Positions 1 to 9,027 of a DNA stretch of 64,000 nt are shown here, one piece after another. Below the pieces are notes generated by a model. It was not told the DNA's origin and searched no databases. It worked only from the letters and a program-made list of their open reading frames with translations. How positions within the stretch are numbered: the stretch's first letter is position 1; the number at the start of each line of letters is the position of its first letter. The DNA lies in the NCBI RefSeq assembly GCF_900166965.1, contig NZ_FUZI01000002.1, positions 62,001 to 126,000 on the forward strand. The letters are read 5' to 3'. Source of the DNA: Photobacterium piscicola. Its GTDB lineage: Bacteria > Pseudomonadota > Gammaproteobacteria > Enterobacterales > Vibrionaceae. The translations under genes were made by a program, and so were the position numbers.

Positions 1-1
1 G

Positions 2-352
2 AGTATCACAATTCAAGGTACCGAAATGTTTTTGATTAATAATCATTGGCAAGATAACGATCGTCTTCATATCGGTGATACTTCACCCGTGCCTAACTGG
101 CACAGTAAAAACATCACCTTCATTGATCAAAACATTTCAGATAACTTAAAACAACTGTTCCAGCAGCACCCAGATCATGCCAGTTATTACCCTGATCCAA
201 AATTTGATGATATTACTTGGGTGTGTCAACGATGGCTTGAGATTTTGCCATTAGAAGTTAATCAGAAACAATGGTTCATGAGCCGTAACGATTGTAGTGC
301 TGCATTATCTTTCTTACATACAGTGATTAATACTAATTCAAACTTAGAATAG
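2..352 (+). CDS. LON peptidase substrate-binding domain protein (3' part)
   Basis: The reading frame is open from the left edge of the window, so the gene starts upstream and the ATG at 26 is probably internal. The visible 117 residues match the C-terminal half of the short (about 190-residue) stand-alone proteins that carry only the LON N-terminal substrate-binding domain and no AAA or protease domain. The recognisable pieces are the strand GITIQGTE-like start, a PNW motif, and near the end a helix with DDITWVCQRWLEILP. The biochemical role of these stand-alone proteins is not established. A weak AT-rich tail follows the TAG stop. The family assignment is from recalled sequence pattern. Confidence 0.7.
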   Translation, partial: SITIQGTEMFLINNHWQDNDRLHIGDTSPVPNWHSKNITFIDQNISDNLKQLFQQHPDHASYYPDPKFDDITWVCQRWLEILPLEVNQKQWFMSRNDCSAALSFLHTVINTNSNLE

Positions 353-965
353 ACCCTATTCTTAATAATCACCCCATAACTACACACTCAGTTATGAGTG
401 AATATTTATTATGTTTAATAGTAAATGTCACAATCAATCAAAATAGTATTAATATATTATTATTTAATTCAATTAATATATTTAAAAATAACCAAATAGT
501 ATTTATTATATTTCAATCAAGCACATTAAATGCATTATTAGTCGTAGATATTCAATTATTTATGGTTAAATAATCACTGTACTGATAATCATTATCCTTA
601 ATGACAAGGAATAGTTTTATTAATTAAAATAATCACTTAAAACATTAGCTTATGTATGCAAACATATTGTTTCCAATATTGTTCTAATCACACTATCGGC
701 TTATTTATATACTCTCCATAACAGATTGATTTTTTATAAGTATTTTTAATTTTATTGCTAACCGAATTTATATTCACATCACATTTAATTAATAAGTATG
801 ATAAATACAGAAAAAAAATAGATAGAAAGTTTCTTTTTCATGCCTACAATAATCTCCCCACTGAGGTAATCAGTACAAAAAATACTATTCACATAGTAAT
901 AATAATTAGAAATAAAATTCGTCTATTTGAATACGGAATAAGACGACTCAGCCAGGGAAAAAAAC
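353..965. other. AT-rich intergenic region before lldP
   Basis: This 613-base stretch is very AT-rich. It holds a Fur-like site at 578-596 and a purine-rich ribosome binding site (CAGGGA) just before lldP. A TTG-started frame at 755-973 runs into lldP, but it has no ribosome binding site and a composition like the surrounding non-coding DNA, so I do not call it a gene. I see no hairpin terminator for the upstream gene and no tRNA. Confidence 0.6.
578..596. promoter_or_regulatory. Candidate Fur box
   Basis: The last 13 bases, GATAATCATTATC at 584-596, agree exactly with the right part of the 19-base Fur consensus, and the whole site agrees at 16 of 19 positions by hand comparison. It lies about 370 bases before lldP. 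A link to lactate use would be sensible because LutA and LutB carry iron-sulfur clusters, but the distance is long and no promoter can be placed with confidence. Confidence 0.4.
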
Positions 966-2549
966 ATGCTTAATCTAGCAATATCTGTCATTCCAATTTT
1001 ATTATTAATTTGGATGATGACAAAAAAAAATGCGCTACCTTCACATGTTGCACTACCTTTAACAGCATTACTTATTGGTATCTTACAATTAATTTATTTT
1101 GGCACTAGCGGCCGATTATTAGCCGCAAACATTATTTCAGGCTCTTTATCAGCACTTACACCTATCTCTATTATTGCTGGTGCGATTTTATTAAATCGGA
1201 CCCTCTCAATTTCAGGCTGTGAAGATGTCATTAAACAATGGTTAGAAGGCATTAGTAAAAACCAAGTCGGTCAGTTAATGATCATTGGTTGGGCATTTGC
1301 TTTTATGATTGAAGGTGCTTCAGGATTTGGCACCCCCGCTGCCATTGCGGCTCCAATTCTTGTTGGACTCGGCTTTAACCCTTTACGGGTCGCCATGTTA
1401 GCGTTAGTCATGAACTCCGTTCCCGTTTCTTTTGGCGCAGTAGGAACACCAACATGGTTCGGGTTAGGTAACTTAGGGCTGTCTGATGCAGAACTGCTAC
1501 ACGTAGGTAGCTTATCTGCCATTATGCATACAGCTGCGGCGATAGTTATTCCAGTTATTGCCTTAACCTTTATTGTTAGTTGGCAACAAATTCGTCGCAA
1601 TATTATTTTTATTCAGCTAAGTATTTGGTCATGTACATTGCCGTATGTATGGCTTGCACAATGGAACTATGAGTTTCCAGCACTTATTGGTGGTGCTATT
1701 GGCTTAACATTATCAATACTATTTGCACGCTACAACATCGGCTTAGAAAAGAAAGTACCAATAGATACAGAAAAAACAACGGTTACTTTGCCATTTGGGC
1801 GCGTGTTTAAAGCCATGGCTCCTACCCTGTTACTGATCGTTATTTTAATTGTAACCCGCATTAAACAATTAGGATTAAAAGGCATGCTGAATGACGCAAC
1901 CCCAATGTGGAATTTCCACTTAGGTTTTGCCGACTTACACATAAGCCAAGCGTTAATTATTCACATTAGTCAAATTTTAGGTACTGACACCGCATGGGCA
2001 TACAAAACGCTATATGTGCCAGCGTTAATTCCTTTTTTCTTGGTTGTTTTCGTGTCGATTCCTTTTTTAAAGATGAATAGACACCAAGTAACAACAGTAT
2101 TTAGCGACACAGCATCACGAATCAAAACACCGTTTATCGCCCTAGTTGGTGCATTGATTATGGTGAAATTCATGATGATTGGCGGTGAGCACTCACCCAT
2201 TATGACAACAGGTAACGCATTTGCACATTTACTGGGTAAAAATTGGCAATATTGTGCCGCTTATTTAGGGGCATTAGGCGCATTTTTCTCAGGCTCTGCA
2301 ACGGTTTCCAACCTAACTTTTGGTGCAATTCAACAAAGTATTGCTCACACAGTCGGCCTGCCAGAAACAATAATTCTGGCATTACAATCGGTCGGTGGCG
2401 CAATGGGTAATATGGTGTGTATCAATAATATTATTGCAGTGTCAGCCATACTTGGTATTGCAAATAAAGAAGGTTACATCATTAAACGAACTGTTATGCC
2501 AATGATCTTATATGGCGTAATTGTTGCGATAGTGAGTACGTTTCTTTAA
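966..2549 (+). CDS. lldP: L-lactate permease
   Basis: This inner-membrane lactate:proton symporter belongs to the LctP family and imports lactate for the LutABC enzymes encoded next. The 527 residues are slightly shorter than E. coli LldP (about 550) and form many hydrophobic segments. Family landmarks include EGASGFGTPAAIAAPIL near residue 115, SFGAVGTPTWFGLG near 155 and the late SGSATVSNLTFGAIQQ segment. The start is supported by CAGGGA seven bases upstream. It is the first gene of lldP-lutA-lutB-lutC, all on one strand, with 99 bases to lutA. Unlike E. coli lldPRD, no GntR-type lldR or lldD lies here. Confidence 0.93.
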   Translation: MLNLAISVIPILLLIWMMTKKNALPSHVALPLTALLIGILQLIYFGTSGRLLAANIISGSLSALTPISIIAGAILLNRTLSISGCEDVIKQWLEGISKNQVGQLMIIGWAFAFMIEGASGFGTPAAIAAPILVGLGFNPLRVAMLALVMNSVPVSFGAVGTPTWFGLGNLGLSDAELLHVGSLSAIMHTAAAIVIPVIALTFIVSWQQIRRNIIFIQLSIWSCTLPYVWLAQWNYEFPALIGGAIGLTLSILFARYNIGLEKKVPIDTEKTTVTLPFGRVFKAMAPTLLLIVILIVTRIKQLGLKGMLNDATPMWNFHLGFADLHISQALIIHISQILGTDTAWAYKTLYVPALIPFFLVVFVSIPFLKMNRHQVTTVFSDTASRIKTPFIALVGALIMVKFMMIGGEHSPIMTTGNAFAHLLGKNWQYCAAYLGALGAFFSGSATVSNLTFGAIQQSIAHTVGLPETIILALQSVGGAMGNMVCINNIIAVSAILGIANKEGYIIKRTVMPMILYGVIVAIVSTFL

Positions 2550-2648
2550 CCACTAAATAAAAAATAGGTTGGCATACTGTGTAAGTAGATGCCAACCGCT
2601 AGTTTAACGTCAACATTTCAGGCGCCTTTACGCCATTGGAGCAATAAA

Positions 2649-3368
2649 ATGAAGGTAAACTTTTTTGTCACTTGTCTTGGCGATACTGTAAAAGCAGAAG
2701 TTGCTAAAAAGACGGTACAACTGCTTGAGCAGTTAGAGTGTGAAGTGATTTTTCCTGAACGCCAAGGGTGTTGTGGTCAACCCGCATTAAACAGTGGTTA
2801 TATCGAAAAAAGCAAGCCTGCAATGAAAAGCATGATCGAAGCTTTTGAAATCAATGATTATCCGATTGTGACGCCTGCTGGTTCGTGTGCCGCTTCTGTG
2901 AAGAAATACCCACATTATTTAGAAGATGAGCCTGAATGGGCTGCCCGCGCACAAAAAGTGGCTGACCGCTTATTTGAATTAACTCAATTTGTCGTTCGTC
3001 AATTAGGTGTAGAAAACGTCGGTGCACGTCTTAAAGGTAAAGGCGTTTACCATCCATCTTGTAGTCTTATTCGTAAATTAGGCGTACGCGAAGAGCCACT
3101 TATTTTACTTAATAATGTTGAAGGCCTTGAGCTGTTACCTATCGATAACCAAGAAACTTGTTGTGGTTTCGGTGGTACTTTCTCCGTCAAGATGTCTGAA
3201 ATTTCAGGTGAAATGGTGACTGAAAAAGTACAGCATATTAGCGCAGTTAAACCTGACTTCTTAATTGGTGCCGATATTAGTTGTTTATTAAATATTGGTG
3301 GTCGTATTAGCCGTGAAGGTCAACCTATTAAAGTAATGCACATTGTTGATGTGCTGATGAGTCGTTAA
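2649..3368 (+). CDS. lutA: Lactate utilization protein A (CCG-domain iron-sulfur protein)
   Basis: This is one of three subunits of the LutABC L-lactate-oxidising complex (YkgE in E. coli). It carries the two cysteine-rich CCG motifs typical of the family, CCGQPA near residue 41 and CCGFGG near residue 171, thought to bind iron-sulfur clusters. The frame extends upstream to 2589, but I choose ATG 2649 because GGAG lies seven bases before it and the protein then begins MKVNFFVTCLGD, as family members do, giving 239 residues. The gap to lutB is 12 bases, so the two are surely co-transcribed. Confidence 0.92.
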   Translation: MKVNFFVTCLGDTVKAEVAKKTVQLLEQLECEVIFPERQGCCGQPALNSGYIEKSKPAMKSMIEAFEINDYPIVTPAGSCAASVKKYPHYLEDEPEWAARAQKVADRLFELTQFVVRQLGVENVGARLKGKGVYHPSCSLIRKLGVREEPLILLNNVEGLELLPIDNQETCCGFGGTFSVKMSEISGEMVTEKVQHISAVKPDFLIGADISCLLNIGGRISREGQPIKVMHIVDVLMSR

Positions 3369-3380
3369 GAGGTCATTATT

Positions 3381-4796
3381 ATGTCAATGAAAACTAGCAA
3401 CGTTAAATTTAAAGATCGTATTCATCTAAAAATGAAAGACGAATCTATGCGTGCCGCCGTTGCCAACGCACAAGAACGTATGTTTAAAAGCCGTGCAGTT
3501 GCTGCTGAAAAACTCGGTAACTGGGAAGAATGGCGTGAAATGGGCATGGATATTCGTAACCATGTACTTGAAAATCTTGATTACTACTTGCAACAGCTGA
3601 GTGAAAATGTAGAAAAAAATGGTGGTCATGTTTTCTTTGCTGCAACCGCTGAAGATGCAACTAACTACATCGAAACGATTGTAAAGAAAAAGAACGCCAA
3701 AAAAATCGTAAAATCTAAATCAATGGTGACTGAAGAAATCGGCATGAACCAGATGATTCAGCGCAATAATTGCGAAATCATCGAAACCGATTTAGGTGAA
3801 TATATACTACAAGTCGATGATTGTGATGCTCCATCTCACATTGTTGTACCTGCATTACATAAAAACCGCACCCAAATTCGCGAAGTGTTCAAAGAAAAGC
3901 TCGGTTATGACGGCACCTCAGATCCTGAAGCCATGACCCGCTTTGTCCGTGAGCATATTCGTCATGATTTCCTTGAAGCTGAAATCGGTATTACTGGGTG
4001 CAACTTTGCGATTGCAGAATCAGGTACCGTTACTTTAGTAACAAACGAAGGTAACGCACGTCTAGCCACCAGCTTGCCAAAAACACATATCGCTGTCATG
4101 GGTATGGAGCGTATTGTTCCAACCTTTGAAGAGTTTGATATTGTTGCTAGCCTATTATGTCGCAGTGCAGTTGGTCTACCATTAACAGGTTACGTAACCG
4201 CGTTAACGGGTCCACGTGAAGGTGATAACTGTGATGGTCCAGAAGAATTCCACCTTGTTATTGTCGATAATGGTCGTTCAAAAATTCTAGGCTCAGAATT
4301 CCGCCCAATTCTACGCTGTATCCGTTGTGCTGCGTGTGTTAACACTTGCCCTGCTTACCGTCATATTGGTGGTCAATCTTACGGTTCAATCTATTCAGGT
4401 CCAATTGGTGCAGTATTATCACCACTACTTGGTGGCTATGAAGATTTTAAAGACCTACCTAATGCCTGTAGTTTATGTCGTGCTTGTCATGATGTGTGTC
4501 CAGTAAAAATTCCACTGTCTGATTTGTTACTAAAACACCGCCAGATCATGGGTGAAGAAAAAATCACCGCGTCATCAGAACGTGCAGCAATCACTGGTTT
4601 TAACTTTGTTAATTCACACCCTTTCATCTGGGATAAAACAGTTAAAATCGGCGCAATTATGGCTGGAAAACTGATTAAAGATGGCAAGCTTCCCTTTAAA
4701 GTGGGTTTGCTTAATGCATGGACACAAACGCGTGATTTACCCGCACCAACAGGTCAATCATTCCGTAGCTGGTTCAAAAACAGAGATGACAAATAA
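3381..4796 (+). CDS. lutB: Lactate utilization protein B (ferredoxin-type iron-sulfur protein)
   Basis: This is the second LutABC subunit (YkgF in E. coli). The 471 residues comprise an N-terminal LUD domain and two C-terminal 4Fe-4S motifs: [12 protein letters not shown] near residue 313 and [12 protein letters not shown] near residue 362. The length is normal for the family. AGAGG before the ATG serves as ribosome binding site. It sits between lutA and lutC with gaps of only about 12 bases on each side. It probably passes electrons from lactate oxidation onward to the quinone pool. Confidence 0.93.
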   Translation: MSMKTSNVKFKDRIHLKMKDESMRAAVANAQERMFKSRAVAAEKLGNWEEWREMGMDIRNHVLENLDYYLQQLSENVEKNGGHVFFAATAEDATNYIETIVKKKNAKKIVKSKSMVTEEIGMNQMIQRNNCEIIETDLGEYILQVDDCDAPSHIVVPALHKNRTQIREVFKEKLGYDGTSDPEAMTRFVREHIRHDFLEAEIGITGCNFAIAESGTVTLVTNEGNARLATSLPKTHIAVMGMERIVPTFEEFDIVASLLCRSAVGLPLTGYVTALTGPREGDNCDGPEEFHLVIVDNGRSKILGSEFRPILRCIRCAACVNTCPAYRHIGGQSYGSIYSGPIGAVLSPLLGGYEDFKDLPNACSLCRACHDVCPVKIPLSDLLLKHRQIMGEEKITASSERAAITGFNFVNSHPFIWDKTVKIGAIMAGKLIKDGKLPFKVGLLNAWTQTRDLPAPTGQSFRSWFKNRDDK

Positions 4797-4807
4797 GGGG
4801 CTTCCGC

Positions 4808-5551
4808 ATGTCAGAGCAACGTATTTTTAACCGCGATAGTTTCCTTGATAATATCGCAAAACAACTTGGCCGTGAGCGTATTACTGCACCCGTAGCACGC
4901 CCAAACCTTAAATATAACTGTCACAAAGATGTATTTGCAGACAAGAGCCCAGATGAATTAAAAGCTATTTTAGTTGATTACACTGAAACAACATTAGCCT
5001 CTCAGGCATTGGTTACAACAAAAGATAAGCTAACAGAAACATTACGTAATGTATGTTTTCACTATTGCACTGATGATGGTGAAGGCCTTAATCCTATCGG
5101 AGAAACTATCTTTACTGCGGATAATCGTCTGTTAGATATAGTAAATCCGAAAGATTTAGCTGAAAAGCAACATGGTGTCTACATCTGGGATCATAGTGCA
5201 GGTTACGATGCAAACATTGCTGTTGCAGAGCGCGCTAAAGTCGGCGTAGTATTCGCAGAACAGGCATTAGCTGAATCAGGCACTATGGTACTTTATAGCC
5301 AAGCAGCACAAGGTCGAGCCGTTAGTTTGCTCCCTGAAGCCTCTGTTTTCATTGTACCTAAAAGCAATATCGTTCCTCGTTTAACACAAGCGACAGAACG
5401 ATTACATCAAAAAGCACAAAATGGTGAACGTATTCCATCATGTGTGAATTTTATTTCAGGTCCTAGTTCGACAGCAGATATCGAACTGATCAAGGTTGTT
5501 GGTGTGCATGGGCCCGTCTTTGCCACCTACATCATTATTGATGATATGTAA
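4808..5551 (+). CDS. lutC: Lactate utilization protein C (LUD domain)
   Basis: This is the third LutABC subunit (YkgG in E. coli), a 247-residue soluble protein with the LUD domain; the segment AESGTMVLYS near residue 157 is a family landmark also seen in LutB. AAGGGG eight bases before the ATG is a good ribosome binding site. It is the last gene of the lactate operon, followed by a strong terminator at 5623-5653. No separate D-lactate dehydrogenase gene is linked. Confidence 0.9.
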   Translation: MSEQRIFNRDSFLDNIAKQLGRERITAPVARPNLKYNCHKDVFADKSPDELKAILVDYTETTLASQALVTTKDKLTETLRNVCFHYCTDDGEGLNPIGETIFTADNRLLDIVNPKDLAEKQHGVYIWDHSAGYDANIAVAERAKVGVVFAEQALAESGTMVLYSQAAQGRAVSLLPEASVFIVPKSNIVPRLTQATERLHQKAQNGERIPSCVNFISGPSSTADIELIKVVGVHGPVFATYIIIDDM

Positions 5552-5622
5552 TTTTACCTATCACCAATAGTGATAAACAAACTAGCAGGATGCTAGTGGT
5601 TAAGCACTTAAACGGGAATACG

Positions 5623-5653
5623 AAAAAACGCAGTTATCGGACTGCGTTTTTTT
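5623..5653 (+). terminator. Rho-independent terminator of the lactate operon
   Basis: The stem AAAAAACGCAGT / ACTGCGTTTTTT with the 6-base loop TATCGG is followed by a T run. It ends the lldP-lutABC transcript and separates it from the LysR gene. Confidence 0.9.
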
Positions 5654-5695
5654 TCGCGTATAATTCAGCTCTAAACAGACTATTGGAATATTGAC

Positions 5696-6598
5696 ATGCC
5701 TGCTATTGATGATCTCGTTCTTTTTACTCAAGTGATTGAGTATGGTTCATTCAGTAAAGTTGCTGAACTAAATAACATCACCAAATCTGTCGTGAGTAAA
5801 CGCATCAGTAAGCTTGAAACCAGCTTGGGGCTACAACTTATTTATCGTACAACCCGTAAGCTAACACTGACCGAGCCTGGCGAAGTGCTTTATCATCGCG
5901 CCAAGAGCATCAGCAATATTGCACAAACCGCATTTGACTCAGTAACAGGTTATAGTGAAGCGCTATCAGGCAAAATTCGCATGTCAGTCCCCACCATTTC
6001 AGGTGAATTAGTACTGGCTAATGCTGTCTCTACCTTTTGTCAAAAACACCCAGGCTTAATGGTTGATATGTCACTTAACAATCATTTTGTTGATCTGGTT
6101 GCGGATAATTATGATCTGGTGATCCGTACCGGTTATCTGGAAGATTCAAGTCTTATTGCTCGTCATATTTTTAATTCACGTTGGGTTATCTGTGCTTCAC
6201 CCGCTTATTTGGAGCAACATGGTATACCTGAAACACCTAAGGCATTAAATAGCCATAATTGTTTAGGTTATAACCCTCAAAGCTCAGGTCCTTTTGACTG
6301 GCAATTTATTCGTCAAAATAAAATCTATACCCATAAAGTGAGTGGTAACTTTTCATCAGATAATGCCGCATCATTGAAAAAAGTCGCACTCGCTGGCAAC
6401 GGAATTGCTTATTTACCTACTTGTTTAGTTTATAACGAATTACAACAAGGCCAATTAGTTGAAGTATTAGCCTCACATGCAGGAAAAGTCGTTGGTATTT
6501 ATGCCGTCTATCCCTACACACGAAAGCCTGCAAAACGTATTCAGGCACTGATTGAACATATTCGCGAAAGCTATATGGAAATTAAAGAACAATTTTAA
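5696..6598 (+). CDS. LysR-family transcriptional regulator
   Basis: The 300 residues have the LysR layout: N-terminal winged helix (residues 1-60, with FSKVAELNNITKSVVSKRI as the helix-turn-helix) and a C-terminal effector-binding domain of the CrgA-like subgroup (ASPAYLEQHG near 170, LAGNGIAYLP near 235). GGA eight bases before the ATG supports the start. It lies directly after the lactate operon but behind a terminator, so it has its own promoter; control of lactate genes is possible but unproven. Its end overlaps the end of convergent mlc by four bases. The effector is unknown. Confidence 0.85.
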   Translation: MPAIDDLVLFTQVIEYGSFSKVAELNNITKSVVSKRISKLETSLGLQLIYRTTRKLTLTEPGEVLYHRAKSISNIAQTAFDSVTGYSEALSGKIRMSVPTISGELVLANAVSTFCQKHPGLMVDMSLNNHFVDLVADNYDLVIRTGYLEDSSLIARHIFNSRWVICASPAYLEQHGIPETPKALNSHNCLGYNPQSSGPFDWQFIRQNKIYTHKVSGNFSSDNAASLKKVALAGNGIAYLPTCLVYNELQQGQLVEVLASHAGKVVGIYAVYPYTRKPAKRIQALIEHIRESYMEIKEQF

Positions 6599-7809
6599 CC
6601 ATCAATTAATTTCATCAATAAATGCCCATCATAAAGAGCTTGTTTCACTAATGCCGCACCTGGCATCGTAGCTTGGGTATAGAAACGGCTTTCTTGAAGT
6701 TCAAGATCGCGATTATAAATAGGCAGTGTTTGAGAAATAACACACTCCATAATTGCGGGGTATAACACGGCTTTAGCGCGATTTAATTCACCACCAATTA
6801 AAATACGCTGAGGATTAAATAAGTTCACCATAATCGCTATTGCTTGGCCGAGGTGATGCCCCAGATCGATAATAATTTGACGAGCAAGAGAATCGCCCGC
6901 AACCGCTGCATCACAAAGCGCCTCAATAGTCAGAGTTGATGCCGTTAATACCGATGGATGCCCTTCTTGTAAACGGGTTAAGGTTTGATCTAAAACGGCA
7001 GTTAAGCTTGCTACCGTTTCTAAACAACCATGATTACCGCAAAAACAGCGCTTACCATAAGGTTTTACCTGAATATGACCCAACTCACCAATATTACCAC
7101 TACGGCCTTGCAGCACCGTATCATCTAAAATAATGCCAGCTCCTACACCATTGTGCACAGAGACTAGAATCGAGTTCGAAATACCACGTGAATTACCAAA
7201 CAACTTTTCAGCTAATGCCCATGAACGAGTATCATTGCCAACAAATACAGGTAATCCTGTTGCCTGATGAATAATATCGCTTAACGGTAGGTCCTTGATG
7301 GTGTAATGCGGCATTTGTAAAACAATACCTTCAACCGCATTTACTAGCCCAGGTAGTGAGATTGCAATCGCTGAAATACGGTCAAGGGCACTAACATGAT
7401 TGGCAAAAAATGTATTAATTTCTGTTAATAATTTAGTGACAACATCATCTTGCTCAACTTGATTAATATTTTGTCGCTCTTCCACTAAAATATCACCACT
7501 CAATGAGTGTAAAGCGATCGTTAAATAACCACGTCCTAATCGAATCGACAAAAATTGCCAACCTTCATTAGCAGGAACAAGTCCAATCGCAGGTCGTCCA
7601 CGACTAGTAGATTCTTGATATTGTGTTTCTTTTATTAAATGTGCCTCAATTAATTCACGCGTGATCTTAGTAATACTAGCTGGCGCTAATTGGCTACGTT
7701 TAGATAATTCAATCCGCGAAATAGGTCCATACAGATCAATAAGTTTATATACGCTCCCGGCATTATTTCTTTTTATATGATCAATATGACCTGGCTGAGC
7801 GACATACAT
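6595..7809 (-). CDS. mlc: Mlc, ROK-family repressor of sugar PTS genes
   Basis: Mlc (DgsA) represses ptsG, ptsHI and related sugar uptake genes and is released by binding to the glucose PTS membrane protein. The 404 residues begin with a helix-turn-helix (SRIELSKRSQLAPASITKI) that resembles E. coli Mlc more than NagC; the start QPGHIDHIKRNNAGSVY is the Mlc form. The ROK zinc site is present as CFCGNHGCLE near residues 255-263. AAGGAG upstream supports the ATG at 7809. It is divergent from queE; an inverted repeat at 7864-7879 could be an autoregulatory site. Confidence 0.9.
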   Translation of the reverse strand: MYVAQPGHIDHIKRNNAGSVYKLIDLYGPISRIELSKRSQLAPASITKITRELIEAHLIKETQYQESTSRGRPAIGLVPANEGWQFLSIRLGRGYLTIALHSLSGDILVEERQNINQVEQDDVVTKLLTEINTFFANHVSALDRISAIAISLPGLVNAVEGIVLQMPHYTIKDLPLSDIIHQATGLPVFVGNDTRSWALAEKLFGNSRGISNSILVSVHNGVGAGIILDDTVLQGRSGNIGELGHIQVKPYGKRCFCGNHGCLETVASLTAVLDQTLTRLQEGHPSVLTASTLTIEALCDAAVAGDSLARQIIIDLGHHLGQAIAIMVNLFNPQRILIGGELNRAKAVLYPAIMECVISQTLPIYNRDLELQESRFYTQATMPGAALVKQALYDGHLLMKLIDG

Positions 7810-7863
7810 GTCGATACTCCTTGAGGAAAAACAGCGATAAATATCATTCGATTTTCAATTTTT

Positions 7864-7879
7864 TTACTTTGCGAAGTAA
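7864..7879. promoter_or_regulatory. Inverted repeat before mlc, possible operator
   Basis: TTACTT-TGCG-AAGTAA is a perfect 6+4+6 inverted repeat 55 bases before the mlc start. ROK repressors of the Mlc/NagC type bind AT-rich inverted repeats, so autoregulation is plausible. No footprint evidence can be read from sequence. Confidence 0.3.
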
Positions 7880-7991
7880 TTGTGAAGTCTCTTGTACTCA
7901 GGACGTGACAGCCGTCACGAGGAATCCCTAAAGACTTCCGCTTTCGCTTCTGACATAATGATAAATCGGCATTTCGCCGAGTATAAATTCA

Positions 7992-8087
7992 ATGAGTAAA
8001 TTTAATCTCCTCCGTGCTTTTGCTAAACGTCATTCACAGGTGGCAGCTAGATTACGATATCCAAAAGTAGCGATAAGAGAAGTATGA
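7992..8087 (+). CDS. Possible 31-residue leader peptide coupled to queE
   Basis: An ATG at 7992 opens a 31-codon frame for a strongly basic peptide (it begins MSKFNLLRAFAKRHSQ and ends AIREV). Its TGA at 8085-8087 overlaps an in-frame ATG of queE at 8084 in an ATGA junction. There is no strong ribosome binding site, but a small hairpin, TCGGC-ATTTC-GCCGA at 7966-7980, stands just before it. I do not recognise the peptide. It could be a real small gene, a leader affecting queE translation, or chance. Confidence 0.35.
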   Translation: MSKFNLLRAFAKRHSQVAARLRYPKVAIREV

Positions 8088-8095
8088 GGTTCTGC

Positions 8096-8764
8096 GTGTA
8101 CAAAATTAATGAAGTCTTCGAAACGATTCAAGGTGAAGGTGTATTCACTGGTGTTCCTGCTATTTTTGTCCGTTTACAAGTCTGCCCTGTTGGTTGTTCA
8201 TGGTGTGACACCAAACAGACATGGACAGCTGAAACTGAAGATTTAGTCAGCGTTGAACGTATCATGATTAAAACAGAAGACTCTCCACTTTGGACCCAAC
8301 TCGATGCGAATGGCATCGTTAATCTATTAGTTGATCAAGGCTATACCGCCAAACATGTGGTGATCACCGGTGGAGAACCATGTATTTATGATCTACGTCC
8401 ACTAACAACTGCTTTAGAAAAAGCGGGCTTTAACTGTCAAATTGAAACCAGTGGTACTTCAGAGATATTAACCAGTGACCAAACGTGGGTAACTGTATCA
8501 CCTAAAATCAATATGAAAGCAAAATTGCCTGTATTATCTTCGGCGTTAGCACGTGCAAATGAGATCAAACATCCCGTAGGCACTCATAAAGACATAGAAC
8601 AATTAGAGACTTTATTGGCGCCAGTCACGCTGCGTACTGATGTCACCATAGCACTCCAACCCATCAGTCAAAAACCACGAGCAACAGAACTATGCATTTC
8701 AACATGCATCGCGCGTAATTGGCGTTTATCGATCCAAACCCATAAATATTTAGCAATTGCTTAA
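8096..8764 (+). CDS. queE: 7-carboxy-7-deazaguanine synthase
   Basis: This radical-SAM enzyme converts 6-carboxytetrahydropterin to 7-carboxy-7-deazaguanine in queuosine synthesis. The cluster motif is CPVGCSWC (CxxxCxxC) near residue 30, with ITGGEPCIYD near 85 and the C-terminal RNWRLSIQTHKYL typical of proteobacterial QueE. I place the start at GTG 8096, preceded by GAGG six bases upstream, which gives the family-like N-terminus YKINEVFETIQGEG; an in-frame ATG at 8084 would add four residues. Length about 222 residues is normal. No other que gene is adjacent. Confidence 0.9.
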   Translation: MYKINEVFETIQGEGVFTGVPAIFVRLQVCPVGCSWCDTKQTWTAETEDLVSVERIMIKTEDSPLWTQLDANGIVNLLVDQGYTAKHVVITGGEPCIYDLRPLTTALEKAGFNCQIETSGTSEILTSDQTWVTVSPKINMKAKLPVLSSALARANEIKHPVGTHKDIEQLETLLAPVTLRTDVTIALQPISQKPRATELCISTCIARNWRLSIQTHKYLAIA

Positions 8765-8809
8765 CCCGCAGCACTTTCATCTCATGCTATAGCATCAAAG
8801 AATAACAAC

Positions 8810-8841
8810 GCAATGATAAGACAGTATTTGCTTATCATTGC
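8810..8841. repeat. Perfect 11-bp inverted repeat after queE
   Basis: GCAATGATAAG at 8810-8820 is repeated inverted as CTTATCATTGC at 8831-8841, with a 10-base spacer. It lies 46 bases after the queE stop. A hairpin is possible, but no T run follows, so it is not a standard terminator; its ATGATAAG/CTTATCAT arms could also be a protein-binding site. Confidence 0.5.
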
Positions 8842-8929
8842 TAAAATGATCATTTCTTGACCAACCTTCTGTGTAAAATCCCACTTTCCCACATCAATTT
8901 ATCAATCTAATGAGATCAATGCTTGATGC

Positions 8930-8960
8930 TTGACGTAAGAAAGGTAATATTACTTATACA
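8930..8960 (+). promoter_or_regulatory. Candidate asnS promoter
   Basis: TTGACG at 8930-8935 and TTATAC at 8954-8959 are separated by 18 bases, a good sigma-70 match. The spacer contains the 10-bp palindrome GTAATATTAC at 8944-8953. It lies about 70 bases before the asnS start. Confidence 0.5.
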
Positions 8961-9027
8961 ACGATATCTTTAAGCACGTAATACTTTAATTCCAAAGTGA
9001 AGTGCCTAAACGGAGAATAACTTAAAC

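Noticed and set aside
755..973. 72-codon frame with TTG start before lldP
   Set aside because: No ribosome binding site, composition like the surrounding AT-rich non-coding DNA, and it overlaps the well-supported lldP start.
7890..7991. preQ1 riboswitch before queE
   Set aside because: Hairpins CGTGAC/GTCACG and TCGGC/GCCGA are present, but I cannot find the conserved preQ1 core or the A-rich tail.
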